64,000 bases of DNA, from assembly GCA_905233915.1 (NCBI GenBank), contig CAJOFM010000003.1:1-64000 (forward strand), in the 5' to 3' direction. The notes under the pieces are model-generated. The model saw nothing but the letters and a program-made list of their open reading frames with translations, searched no databases and had not been told where the DNA came from. The DNA is from an uncultured Muribaculaceae bacterium. GTDB lineage: Bacteria > Bacteroidota > Bacteroidia > Bacteroidales > Muribaculaceae. How positions within the stretch are numbered: the first letter of the stretch is position 1; every line of letters begins with the position of its first letter. Position numbers and translations under genes: made by a program. Below are positions 39,587 to 50,371 of this stretch, piece after piece.

Positions 39587-41971
39587 ATGACGAGGACAAT
39601 GAAACTTAACAGGATGATAACAGTGGTTGCTGTGACTGTGTTGGCGTTAGCTACCCAGGCGCAGCCGACGACAATGACGTTTAGCGACGCGGCACGTCAC
39701 CAGACGGTCACCGTGACCGCCGTGGGCGAGGATATCGTGCGTGTGGATGTGCTACCCGATGGGTGGAACGGTCAGCGCCTCCCCTCGCTGGCACTCGATA
39801 AGAACGCCAAGGCCGAAATCAAGGTCGAGGATTTGGAGGACATGAGTGTGATGCGCACCGGCAGTGGCATGAAGGTGGTGCTGGATAGGACCCTGGGCAG
39901 CATCACGGTGGGCAGCCGCAATGGCTATTATATCACCGACCTGTGTGACCGTGGCTCATCGACGTTGACCCTGTTGCACTACGGCCATGAGTCGTTCTAC
40001 GGTGCGGGTGAGCGCGGCTACTCGTTCAACCTGGCTGGCGACACGCTCATCAACTATAACACCCAGAACTATGGTTATCAGATGGGCGAGAAGCGCACCA
40101 AGCTGATGGGCATCACTATGCCGATGGTGATTTCGTCCAAGGGCTACGGCGTGCTGTTTGACGATTTCTGCAAGTCATCCCTCTACTTGGGAGAGCAGGG
40201 CTTTGAATATAGCACCACCTCTCCCCAACCCATTTCCTATTACGTCATCAACGGTAACGGCAGGGTTGAGAACGTGGTCAAGAACTTCACATGGCTGGTG
40301 GGCCGTCAGGAACTGCCGCCCCTGTGGACGCTGGGTTACATCACTTCCAAGTATGGCTACCGTGACCAGCGCGAGAGCGAGGGCGTGGTCGATACCCTCA
40401 AACGTGAGGGCTACCCGCTGGACGGCATCGTGTTTGACTTGTACTGGTATGGCGTGGAAGAGGACATGGGACGCCTGGAATGGGACAAGACGCAGTGGCC
40501 CGACCACCGCAAGATGCTGAGCGATTTTAAGGAAAAGGGAGTCAACGTGGTGACCATCTCTCAGCCCTATGTGCTTACCAATGGCCGCGCCATCGACAAC
40601 TATAAGTTGTTAGACCCCCAGGGCCTCTTCTGCAAGACCGATGGGAGCGACACCACCCACACGGTGACCATTTGGGTGGGACAAGGTGGCATGTTTGACG
40701 TCTCCAATCCCGCCACTCGCCAGTGGCTGCACGACCGTTACAAATCCCTCACCGAGGAGGGCGTGACCGGCTGGTGGGGTGACCTGGGCGAGCCCGAGAA
40801 GCATCCGTTGGAAATCCGCCACTACAATGGCCTCACCGCTGAGCAGTACCACAACTTCTACGGCAACGAGTGGAGCCGCATCATCTATGACATGTTCAAG
40901 AAAGATTATCCTGACCGTCGCCCGATGGTGATGATGCGCGCCGGTACGGCTGGCCTGCAGCGCTATTCCGTCTTCCCCTGGTCCACCGACGTTTCCCGCT
41001 CATGGGGTGGTCTGCAGCCCCAGGTCACCATCATGCTCAACGCGGGCTTGAGCGGTCTGGGTTATATGTCGCATGACGTGGGCGGCTTTGCTGTCGATCC
41101 CAGCAACAAGCGTGACGGCGAACTCTACATCCGTTGGCTGCAGCTCGGCCTGTTCTCGCCCATGCTGCGCACCCACTCAACCTATCATGCCGAACCCTAT
41201 CACTATACCGAGTTCGGTGACCTCACCTTGCGCATCATCAAGCAACGCTACACCTGGTTGCCCTACAACTACACGCTGGCTTTTGAGAATGCCCGCAACG
41301 GTCTGCCCATGGTGCGCCCGTTGGGCTTCTATGAGGATGATATGAACATCAGCCGTTACGACGGTATTTGGGACCAGTACCTGTGGGGCCATGACGTGAT
41401 GGTCGCTCCCGTATTGCAGCAGGGTGCTGTGAGCCGTGAGATCACCTTCCCCGAGGGCACGTGGGTGGACATCAACCATCCCGAGAAACGCTATCAGGGC
41501 CACACGACGGTTAACTACAGTGCCCCCCTCGAGGTGCTGCCGCTGTTTGCCCGTGCTGGAGCCTTCATTCCGCAAGCCAATTATGAGATGGATAATGTGG
41601 GCGACTATAACCCCGACAAATTGGATATCGTTTATTACACGAGTGAAACGCCTTCAAGTTTCACCTTGTTTGATGACGATCTCCATTCAACGGGCACCCT
41701 TGACAGGGAGAGGCATCGTGAAATTCAGTTCACTGCCACACCTCAGGGTAAGTCCTGCTTTATTACCATCAACGCTAGGGGTAAAATTGACGGCGATACC
41801 CCCAATAAGGAATATCGCCTCATCATCCCGGCCACAACTAAGCCAGGCAAAGTGAAAATTAACGGCTCGAAGGCTCAGGGCATGACTTACGACAAGAAAA
41901 CTGGCACACTGACGATTCCCGTCACCATCGCCGATATCACCACAACGACGATTATCGAAATCTCAAAGTAG
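39587..41971 (+). CDS. Glycoside hydrolase family 31 (alpha-glucosidase/xylosidase-like)
   Basis: YGAGERGYSFNL; GIVFDLYWYG; GWWGDLGEPEKHP; LSGLGYMSHDVGGF; LQLGLFSPMLRTHS. Confidence 0.94.
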   Translation: MTRTMKLNRMITVVAVTVLALATQAQPTTMTFSDAARHQTVTVTAVGEDIVRVDVLPDGWNGQRLPSLALDKNAKAEIKVEDLEDMSVMRTGSGMKVVLDRTLGSITVGSRNGYYITDLCDRGSSTLTLLHYGHESFYGAGERGYSFNLAGDTLINYNTQNYGYQMGEKRTKLMGITMPMVISSKGYGVLFDDFCKSSLYLGEQGFEYSTTSPQPISYYVINGNGRVENVVKNFTWLVGRQELPPLWTLGYITSKYGYRDQRESEGVVDTLKREGYPLDGIVFDLYWYGVEEDMGRLEWDKTQWPDHRKMLSDFKEKGVNVVTISQPYVLTNGRAIDNYKLLDPQGLFCKTDGSDTTHTVTIWVGQGGMFDVSNPATRQWLHDRYKSLTEEGVTGWWGDLGEPEKHPLEIRHYNGLTAEQYHNFYGNEWSRIIYDMFKKDYPDRRPMVMMRAGTAGLQRYSVFPWSTDVSRSWGGLQPQVTIMLNAGLSGLGYMSHDVGGFAVDPSNKRDGELYIRWLQLGLFSPMLRTHSTYHAEPYHYTEFGDLTLRIIKQRYTWLPYNYTLAFENARNGLPMVRPLGFYEDDMNISRYDGIWDQYLWGHDVMVAPVLQQGAVSREITFPEGTWVDINHPEKRYQGHTTVNYSAPLEVLPLFARAGAFIPQANYEMDNVGDYNPDKLDIVYYTSETPSSFTLFDDDLHSTGTLDRERHREIQFTATPQGKSCFITINARGKIDGDTPNKEYRLIIPATTKPGKVKINGSKAQGMTYDKKTGTLTIPVTIADITTTTIIEISK

Positions 41972-42079
41972 AAAACGAAAACTAAATAACAAGAAAACAA
42001 TAAGTACAATAAACACAAATTTATGGCAATCAGCCAATTGTGTTTATTGTACTTATTGTTTTCCTTTTTGGGAAAGGGG

Positions 42080-42397
42080 TCAGATGACGACGGCGGTGCC
42101 GCTGGTGGCTACCATGAGCATGGAGTTGTCCTTGCCGATGGTCTCGTAGTCGATGTCGATGCCCACGATGGCGTTGGCACCCATCTCGCTGGCGCGGTCC
42201 ATCATCTCGTTCATGGCGATGTCCTTGGCCTGACGCAGCACCTTCTCGTAGCTGGCCGAGCGCCCGCCCACGATGTCGCGGATGCCTGCAAAGATATCTT
42301 TCAGGAAATTGGCGCCGATGATGGTCTCACCAGTCACTACGCCTTTGTACTCACGGATGTTGTAACCCTCGATGTTGGGTGTTGTTGACAGTAACAT
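42080..42397 (-). CDS. YbjQ family protein (heavy-metal-binding domain)
   Basis: 105 aa; [46 protein letters not shown]. Confidence 0.9.
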   Translation of the reverse strand: MLLSTTPNIEGYNIREYKGVVTGETIIGANFLKDIFAGIRDIVGGRSASYEKVLRQAKDIAMNEMMDRASEMGANAIVGIDIDYETIGKDNSMLMVATSGTAVVI

Positions 42398-42608
42398 AGT
42401 CCTTATTCAATTAAAATATGTGAAACATTTTTCTTACAAAACAGCAATAATTGTGCCAACAGAAAAAAACTCATGCAAGAAGTGTAGTTTTTTGTAGTGT
42501 CGTATCGTCTAACGGGTGAAATCAAATAAAAAGAATTGGCGATGTGAAACTTTTTGAGAGTGGCATGCGTCTATAAGGTAGAAACAATATTAAAACCCGA
42601 TAAAGATA

Positions 42609-45161
42609 ATGAAACGTTATTTGAATAATCGATTTTTGAGTGTAGTAATGGTCCTCTTGACAGGATTGGCCATAGTGGCACAGGACTTTAGCGGTGCTTG
42701 GAAGGGAAACATCACTGCTGGACCCTATACCATTCCCCTGGTGCTGAACATCCAGCAGGATGGGCAGGAATTGACCATCACGCTTGATTCGCCCGAGCAG
42801 AAGGCCTACGGCATCAAGGCCAAAGGCAAGGCCGATGGCGACAAACTGAGTGTGGAGGTTCCCGAGATTGGGGCAAGCTACAAAGCGACCCTAAAGGGAA
42901 ACACTTTGGATGGCACTTACTCCCAAATGGGCTACTCCACTTCCTTGTCCTTGACCCGTGAGGCAGCTCCTGTCGTCAGCGATGATGACGATTGGGTCAA
43001 CGACTCGTTGCTGAGCGTGTTTGACAATATCCAGTTGAAGGATGTTACCGTTACCGCCCAGCGCCAGCTCATCAAGCAAGAGGTGGACCGTATCGGCTAC
43101 AGCGTCGCCGACGATGCCGACAGCAAGACCAACAACGTGCTCACCATGCTGCGCAAGGTGCCCATGGTCAGCGTTGATGCCAGCGACGAAATCCGCGTCA
43201 ACGGCCAAACCAACTTCAAGATTTTCCGTAACGGCCATCCCGACCCTTCGCTCTCCCGCAATGCCAAGGACATCCTCAAGGCCATGCCGGCCAGCAGTGT
43301 CAAGCGCATCGAGGTGATTACCGAGCCGGGCGCCAAGTATGATGCCGAGGGCACAACCATGATCCTGAACATTGTCATGGCCGATAATTCGACGCTCAAG
43401 GGCGTCTCGGGCATGGCATCGGCCAGGGCCGACAACTTGGGTTCACTGGGTGGCTCGCTTAACCTGACCACGCAACTCGACAAGGTGGTACTGTCGGTAG
43501 ACTACGGCATCCATCACGATGGCAATAACGGCCAGAAAACCAACACCACAACCTACAACCGCTACACGCAGAGCGGTGCAGAACTGATGACCGACGGCAC
43601 ATTCGACGTGGACAAAATGACGGTTCACTTTGGCGATGTGAGTGCGAGCTGGGAACCCGATACCTTGAACCTGGTTTCCTTGTCATTGGGTGGTTTCGCC
43701 TACGACTATGGCGGAAACGGTGCCACCAGAAGCCTCATGCGTGACGCCTCGGGCATGCCTATCTACAGCTATGGTTTGGGCAACCACACCAATGCCGATA
43801 GCTACAGCTTTGATAGCCGTTTGGATTACCAACGCCGCACCCACCTCAAGGGCGAGACCATCACGTTGAGCTACATGCTCTCGGCATGGCATAACAAGAA
43901 CAAGGATAATTCAAAGTATCGTGATATCGTCAACATGCCCGTACTTTACAGTGGCATTGACCAGCTTGGCAATGAGAACTTCAACGAGCACACCGTGCAG
44001 CTCGATTGGGCGCGTCCCCTCGCTGCAAAGCACACTCTCGAGACTGGTGCCAAGTACATCTACCGCCTGAACCGCAGCCACAACGTGCTGGACTATCTGG
44101 GCATTGATGATGACACCGACATGCGCTACAAGCATGTGACACAGGTGGGTGCCGCCTACGTGAGCTACACCTTCTCCAGTGGCCCTTGGAATGCCCGTGC
44201 CGGACTGCGCTACGAGCATAGCTACCTGCGTGCCACCTATCCCGACGGCCAGCAGGTTCCCTATGAGGCACACCTCAATGACTTCGTGCCCAGCGCCAGC
44301 CTGCGCTACCAGTTCAACTTCGCCAACAGCCTCAAGTTGTCCTACGCTGCCAGCATCAACCGCCCCGGCATCAGTTATTTGAATCCTGCCGTGATCGAGA
44401 GCCCGACAAGCCGCTCCTTTGGTAACACCGACTTGGGCAGTGTCCACTATCATTCGGTGAGCTTGACCTATATGCGCGTGGGTCCCAAGCTGACGTTCAA
44501 CATCACCCCGCAGTTCCAGTTCAGCAACAACGGCATCGGTGCCGTGAAGTGGACCGACGGTCTGGTACAGGTATCTACCTATGCCAACACGCTCAAGACC
44601 TACTCGACGACGGTGTCGGCTTTCGTGCAGTGGATGATGACCCAAAAGACCAATATCATGCTCAACGGCTCTATTGGTTACAATTACTACAAGAGCAAGG
44701 AGTTGAACTTGAAGAACGACCGCATGAGTGGTAATTTCTTTGCCAACGTCACCCAGTTCCTGCCCTGGAAACTGCAACTCTCGGGCTTCGCCGGCATGTG
44801 GGGCGGAGGCATCACCGACCTGTATGGCCGCATGGGAACCGTGTTCTTCCATGGCTTCAGCTTGCAGCGCTCCTTCCTCAAGGAGGACCGCCTGACAGTC
44901 CAGTTGCAGGCAGTTATGCCCTTTGGAGGCAAGTACATGAGCATGAAGAACTACATCACCCAGGGCGACGTGACGGGCTGGACCCGCTACGAGCAACAGG
45001 CTCGCCGCTTCGGCATCAACATCAGTTACCGCTTCGGCTCGCTCTCGGCCCGTGTCAAGAAGGCCGACAAGTCTATCGAGAACGATGACCTCATCGGCAG
45101 CGGAAAGCAGTCGGGCAACACCGGCAACGGTGTCACTGGCGGCATGGGCGGCGGCAATTAA
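42609..45161 (+). CDS. TonB-dependent-receptor-like outer membrane beta-barrel protein
   Basis: Signal peptide; plug-like LTMLRKVPMVSVDASDEIRVNGQTNFKIFRNGHPDPSL...IEVITEPGAKYDAEGTTMILNIVM. Confidence 0.87.
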   Translation: MKRYLNNRFLSVVMVLLTGLAIVAQDFSGAWKGNITAGPYTIPLVLNIQQDGQELTITLDSPEQKAYGIKAKGKADGDKLSVEVPEIGASYKATLKGNTLDGTYSQMGYSTSLSLTREAAPVVSDDDDWVNDSLLSVFDNIQLKDVTVTAQRQLIKQEVDRIGYSVADDADSKTNNVLTMLRKVPMVSVDASDEIRVNGQTNFKIFRNGHPDPSLSRNAKDILKAMPASSVKRIEVITEPGAKYDAEGTTMILNIVMADNSTLKGVSGMASARADNLGSLGGSLNLTTQLDKVVLSVDYGIHHDGNNGQKTNTTTYNRYTQSGAELMTDGTFDVDKMTVHFGDVSASWEPDTLNLVSLSLGGFAYDYGGNGATRSLMRDASGMPIYSYGLGNHTNADSYSFDSRLDYQRRTHLKGETITLSYMLSAWHNKNKDNSKYRDIVNMPVLYSGIDQLGNENFNEHTVQLDWARPLAAKHTLETGAKYIYRLNRSHNVLDYLGIDDDTDMRYKHVTQVGAAYVSYTFSSGPWNARAGLRYEHSYLRATYPDGQQVPYEAHLNDFVPSASLRYQFNFANSLKLSYAASINRPGISYLNPAVIESPTSRSFGNTDLGSVHYHSVSLTYMRVGPKLTFNITPQFQFSNNGIGAVKWTDGLVQVSTYANTLKTYSTTVSAFVQWMMTQKTNIMLNGSIGYNYYKSKELNLKNDRMSGNFFANVTQFLPWKLQLSGFAGMWGGGITDLYGRMGTVFFHGFSLQRSFLKEDRLTVQLQAVMPFGGKYMSMKNYITQGDVTGWTRYEQQARRFGINISYRFGSLSARVKKADKSIENDDLIGSGKQSGNTGNGVTGGMGGGN

Positions 45162-45191
45162 TGGATAAAAGCTTAACTATTATGAATACTT

Positions 45192-45223
45192 GCAGGCGCG
45201 GGCAATATTTTTGCCGCGCCTGC
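45192..45223 (+). terminator. GC-rich hairpin terminator
   Basis: GCAGGCGCGG/CCGCGCCTGC stem with AT-rich loop. Confidence 0.65.
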
Positions 45224-45254
45224 GTTCTATATATAACAAAAATAAACTAGGAGT

Positions 45255-45800
45255 ATGCTTCAATTTGGTATTGTTAAACGATGGCTTTGGATATTGATGC
45301 CGTTTGTTGCGGCATGGCTGTTTGTGTCTTGTGAGGGTGACCATGAGGTGATTGAGACCGATTGGACCACGCTCGAGACCGTAGAGTTGCAGAAACATTA
45401 CAACAAGTACATGGATGGTGACTGGGAGTATCAGTATGATGACAGCATCCACTTCATCGAGATGTCCTATTCTTTCAATACCAAGGACAGCACTTTCAGT
45501 GGCTATTATAATGAGTTGATTAACATGGCACCCACGTCAACCGATGACCCTAACTGGCAGTTGTTGTGGCAGGGTGAGTTTTCAGGCAAATGGGTGTTGC
45601 TGCACAGTGTGGACCTGGATCAGGATTACATCTACATGGGTAATATGGTATTCAATAATGTGCATGGTGTGTTGGCCAAATATGATGTGCTGGGAGGACG
45701 AGTCTTGTTCTACGGGGCCAGCAAAAACACACTGCGCGTGACGACGCCCCTGACTTTCAAGCGCATCGACATGCATCATCCTGTAAAGGATAAGGATTGA
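45255..45800 (+). CDS. Hypothetical lipoprotein
   Basis: 181 aa; AWLFVSCEGD lipobox-like signal. Confidence 0.7.
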   Translation: MLQFGIVKRWLWILMPFVAAWLFVSCEGDHEVIETDWTTLETVELQKHYNKYMDGDWEYQYDDSIHFIEMSYSFNTKDSTFSGYYNELINMAPTSTDDPNWQLLWQGEFSGKWVLLHSVDLDQDYIYMGNMVFNNVHGVLAKYDVLGGRVLFYGASKNTLRVTTPLTFKRIDMHHPVKDKD

Positions 45801-45851
45801 TTATAGACTTGTGGTTAGAAATTGGTAGGGAAACTCCTAGACTCCTAAGAA

Positions 45852-46535
45852 TTATTTTGGCATAAACCGTGACGGGTCTTCCTTGTCTTCAACGGGTTCT
45901 GGCACATCATTGTTGATGGTGCTGGCAGGTGGTGGAGTGGGGGACTGCTTGGCCTTGTGCACCTTGTGCAGGTTGCTCTCGATGCGGTTGTATTCCTGAC
46001 GCACATGGCGGCGGCCTTCCTCAAAGGTGTCATCGACGGCCTTCTCGATGGTGTCGTTGAACTTGAAGGGCAACAGCGAGATGATGGCCGACAGCAGTGA
46101 CAACGCCGTGAGTACAAACGACAGTTTATAGCCTATTCCCAACCCAATGATGGAAAAGCCTTCTCCCAGATCGTTGTCAGGCGCTACTTCGGGCTCATGT
46201 TGCAATAAGATGTCATGCGAGCTGTTGGTGTGCATGAAGAACCAAATGTACAACAGGATACAGGCAATGGTGCCCAGCACCCACCAGCGGCCTTTCAGGC
46301 AGTTCAGCCCGATGGCTCCAAAGATGGCGATGAAAGGTAGCAGGGCAAGGATGACATTGCCCAGCGAGAGTGATTGGGATATGGTGCCGGCTGTGAATTT
46401 AAGCCCAGTGACCGTGCCGATAAACGAGATGTCGTAGAACGGCAGGAACAAATAGCAGATGAGGGCCAGCACAAGCAATATATTGGTGATTGGTCTCATG
46501 AAAAGCTGTGTTAATGGCGGTTTTTTGGACCGCAA
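45852..46535 (-). CDS. Hypothetical multi-pass membrane protein
   Basis: 227 aa with several hydrophobic helices. Confidence 0.7.
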   Translation of the reverse strand: MRSKKPPLTQLFMRPITNILLVLALICYLFLPFYDISFIGTVTGLKFTAGTISQSLSLGNVILALLPFIAIFGAIGLNCLKGRWWVLGTIACILLYIWFFMHTNSSHDILLQHEPEVAPDNDLGEGFSIIGLGIGYKLSFVLTALSLLSAIISLLPFKFNDTIEKAVDDTFEEGRRHVRQEYNRIESNLHKVHKAKQSPTPPPASTINNDVPEPVEDKEDPSRFMPK

Positions 46536-46691
46536 AGATTTGCGAAATTACAAAAGTTTGCTGAAAACTCGGGAGAATGAAACCAATTTTTTAACTTTTT
46601 CACGTTTGTTAGAGGGGATGACTCCCCAATAACGATAGCTGTCAGAAGGTTTCAACGACAGTTGGTGTGATAGTAGCGGTAGCTCCTTGTA

Positions 46692-47465
46692 CTATTGGGT
46701 TGCGGTGGCAAGCACCTGTTCGCAGAATTGCTGGTCTTGCTTGAGCCGGTCAAGAGCTTTTTTAGAGGCGCTCTGGTGGGATTCCTTCTTGCTGTAGCCC
46801 ACGGCGTCGCTGGCATAGATGCCACCCAGGATGACTGCCGTGCGGAAGACGGGGTTCTTGTCGCTATCGGTATAGGAGTCCACCAGTTCATACTCGATGG
46901 TGATGTGATACTTTTGGGTCCACTCGATGAGGCGTGACTTGAAGTTCTGCTCGGTCTTGACCAGGTTGTTCAGGTCAAAGTGCTTCTTGATGAGGCGGTT
47001 GATGATGAATTTGCGGCAGTGTTTGTAACCCTGATCCAGATAGATGGCGCCGACGAGGGCCTCGAGGGCGTTGCCGCAGATGTAGCTGTTGTGTGATGAC
47101 GAGTGGGTCAGGGCACGGACGTGAGAGTCAAGATGCAGGCTATTGCCGATGCGGTTCAAGCTCTCGCGTTGTACGATTTTGGCACGTGTCGAGGTGAGGA
47201 ATCCCTCATGCTTGCCAGGGTAAGTGTGGTAAAGGAAATCGGCGACCACGGTATCGAGCACGGCGTCGCCCAGATATTCCAGACGCTCGTTGTTGGCCCA
47301 ACTGCCATTGGCGAGTTTCACGGGCTTGGAGCGGTGCACCATGGCCAGTTCATAGGGGCGTATGTCGCGTGGATAGTAGCCAGTGATGCGGTGAATAAAA
47401 ACATAAAGCTCCTTTTCCTTGATGAAAAGGAGCTTTATAAGTGATATGGCGTTGCTGAATGGCAT
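46692..47465 (-). CDS. rnc: Ribonuclease III
   Basis: NERLEYLGDAVLDTVVADFLYHTYP; GNALEALVGAIYLDQG; dsRBD-like C-terminus. Confidence 0.93.
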   Translation of the reverse strand: MPFSNAISLIKLLFIKEKELYVFIHRITGYYPRDIRPYELAMVHRSKPVKLANGSWANNERLEYLGDAVLDTVVADFLYHTYPGKHEGFLTSTRAKIVQRESLNRIGNSLHLDSHVRALTHSSSHNSYICGNALEALVGAIYLDQGYKHCRKFIINRLIKKHFDLNNLVKTEQNFKSRLIEWTQKYHITIEYELVDSYTDSDKNPVFRTAVILGGIYASDAVGYSKKESHQSASKKALDRLKQDQQFCEQVLATATQ

Positions 47466-47485
47466 CTTGTCTTTATCCCAGCAGA

Positions 47486-48769
<1,284 letters not shown>

Positions 48770-48794
48770 GTGGTAAAGTGGAAATTAAAAGATA

Positions 48795-49037
48795 TTATTC
48801 GGCAGCCTTAGCTTCCTCAATGAACTTGATGGCGTCGCCTACGTTTTGGATGGTCTCAGACTTGTCATCGGGGATCTTGATGTCGAACTGCTTCTCAAAT
48901 TCCATGATCAGCTCAACGGTGTCCAGACTATCAGCACCCAGATCCTGGCTAAAAGTAGCCTCAGGAGTTACCTCAGACTCGCTAACACCTAACTTGTCAA
49001 CGATAATTTGTTTTACTCTTTCTTCAATTTCAGACAT
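48795..49037 (-). CDS. acpP: Acyl carrier protein
   Basis: 80 aa; [30 protein letters not shown]. Confidence 0.97.
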   Translation of the reverse strand: MSEIEERVKQIIVDKLGVSESEVTPEATFSQDLGADSLDTVELIMEFEKQFDIKIPDDKSETIQNVGDAIKFIEEAKAAE

Positions 49038-49435
49038 AGTCGTAATTTTTAATTGTTATTGGTTAAAAATGTATGTTCACACTTTTGGATTTACTTGGGC
49101 TCGTTTCTTCCTTTGATGCAGGCATTTAGCTTCAAAGGTACGGAATTTGCCCTAGATTTGAGACTGCAAAGGAAATACAATTTCTTCAAATAATAAAGAA
49201 AAATTTACTTAATTTGAGCCCCATTGAATATTTTTTAGACTTTAGTTGCGTGAAACACAGTGATTTTAAGTTTATTTTTAAAGATTTTACTACATTCCGT
49301 TGTTAAAAAATGTAATTATTTATTCCTTTTTTGCCCTTTGTGCTTTTCCTGAGAAGCCTTCCCGGCGCAAAAATCACCCATTGGACTGCACGAGTACCCT
49401 AGGGTTTAACCACACATGACAAAAATCATGCCAGA

Positions 49436-50371
49436 TTATTCCGGAAGAGGTCGAGGGGTGTTCAAGTCAACGACCAGACCTTCGTTGGCAAGGCGTGTGT
49501 TGGGAAAGATGCGGCAGGCCTCATCCAGCAGCGGCGTCTCATCTAAATAACGCTTGGAGAAATGACCCATGATAAGTTCTTTCACTCCAGCTTCACGCGC
49601 CACAGTCGCGGCTTCAAGCGATGTGCTGTGGTAGCGCTTGTGGGCCTTGACGTGCAGGCTGTGGTCATAGGTAGCCTCATGGTACAGCCAGTCCACACCT
49701 GTCACATATTTAATGACCCGTCGCGAGAACTTTGTGTCGCTGCAGTAGGCGTAGCTGATGGCGTTGTCGGCAGGTGTGGTTAATTGGTCATTGGGAATAA
49801 CGATTCCATCGGTGGTAACCCAGTCCTGTCCTTGCCTCAAGGAGTTCATGGCATAGTGGGGAACACCCAGGCGCTTGACCTCCTCGCCGATGATGTGTCG
49901 CTGTTTAGGCTTCTCGGCAAAAAGGAATCCCACGGCTGGAATGCGGTGCACAAGGGGAAAAGAGGTGACCGTAACCGCATCGTCTTCCCAGATGATGCGC
50001 TTGTGGGTGTCGATGATGTTGAATTTGACTTCAAACGGGCGTTCGCGGCAAAAGTAGTCAAGCAACTGCCCGAAAAGCTCGGCTCCGTCCTTGAAGGTGT
50101 GTATCGTCAGCGAGCTGGTGCGGTTCAGCAGCGCCATCGTCGATACCAGCCCTGGCAGGCCGAAACAGTGGTCGCCATGCAGATGGCTGATGAAGATGTG
50201 GTTGAGCCGCATCAGTTTGAGCTTCATGCGTCTAACGGCCAGCTGCGCACCCTCGCCGCAGTCAATCATCATCAGGTTGTCACGCACGTTGAGCACCTGG
50301 CATGAGGGCTGGTGGCGCGGCGTCATCGTCGCGCTTCCGCATCCCAGAATATTCAACTCCAACCTAGTCAT
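49436..50371 (-). CDS. rnz: Ribonuclease Z
   Basis: ISHLHGDHCFGLPGLVSTMALL; LYHEATYD; ELIMGHFSKRY. Confidence 0.95.
   Translation of the reverse strand: MTRLELNILGCGSATMTPRHQPSCQVLNVRDNLMMIDCGEGAQLAVRRMKLKLMRLNHIFISHLHGDHCFGLPGLVSTMALLNRTSSLTIHTFKDGAELFGQLLDYFCRERPFEVKFNIIDTHKRIIWEDDAVTVTSFPLVHRIPAVGFLFAEKPKQRHIIGEEVKRLGVPHYAMNSLRQGQDWVTTDGIVIPNDQLTTPADNAISYAYCSDTKFSRRVIKYVTGVDWLYHEATYDHSLHVKAHKRYHSTSLEAATVAREAGVKELIMGHFSKRYLDETPLLDEACRIFPNTRLANEGLVVDLNTPRPLPE

Noticed and set aside
43911-44996. 361-aa minus-strand ORF
   Set aside because: Antisense to the TonB-dependent-receptor-like gene; no family resemblance, shadow frame.
49140-49435. Possible ncRNA in the rnz-acpP gap (ACCCTAGGGT palindrome, CATGA/TCATG hairpin)
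   Set aside because: AT-rich with only short isolated palindromes and no promoter/terminator pair; likely the acpP upstream region and rnz 3' region.
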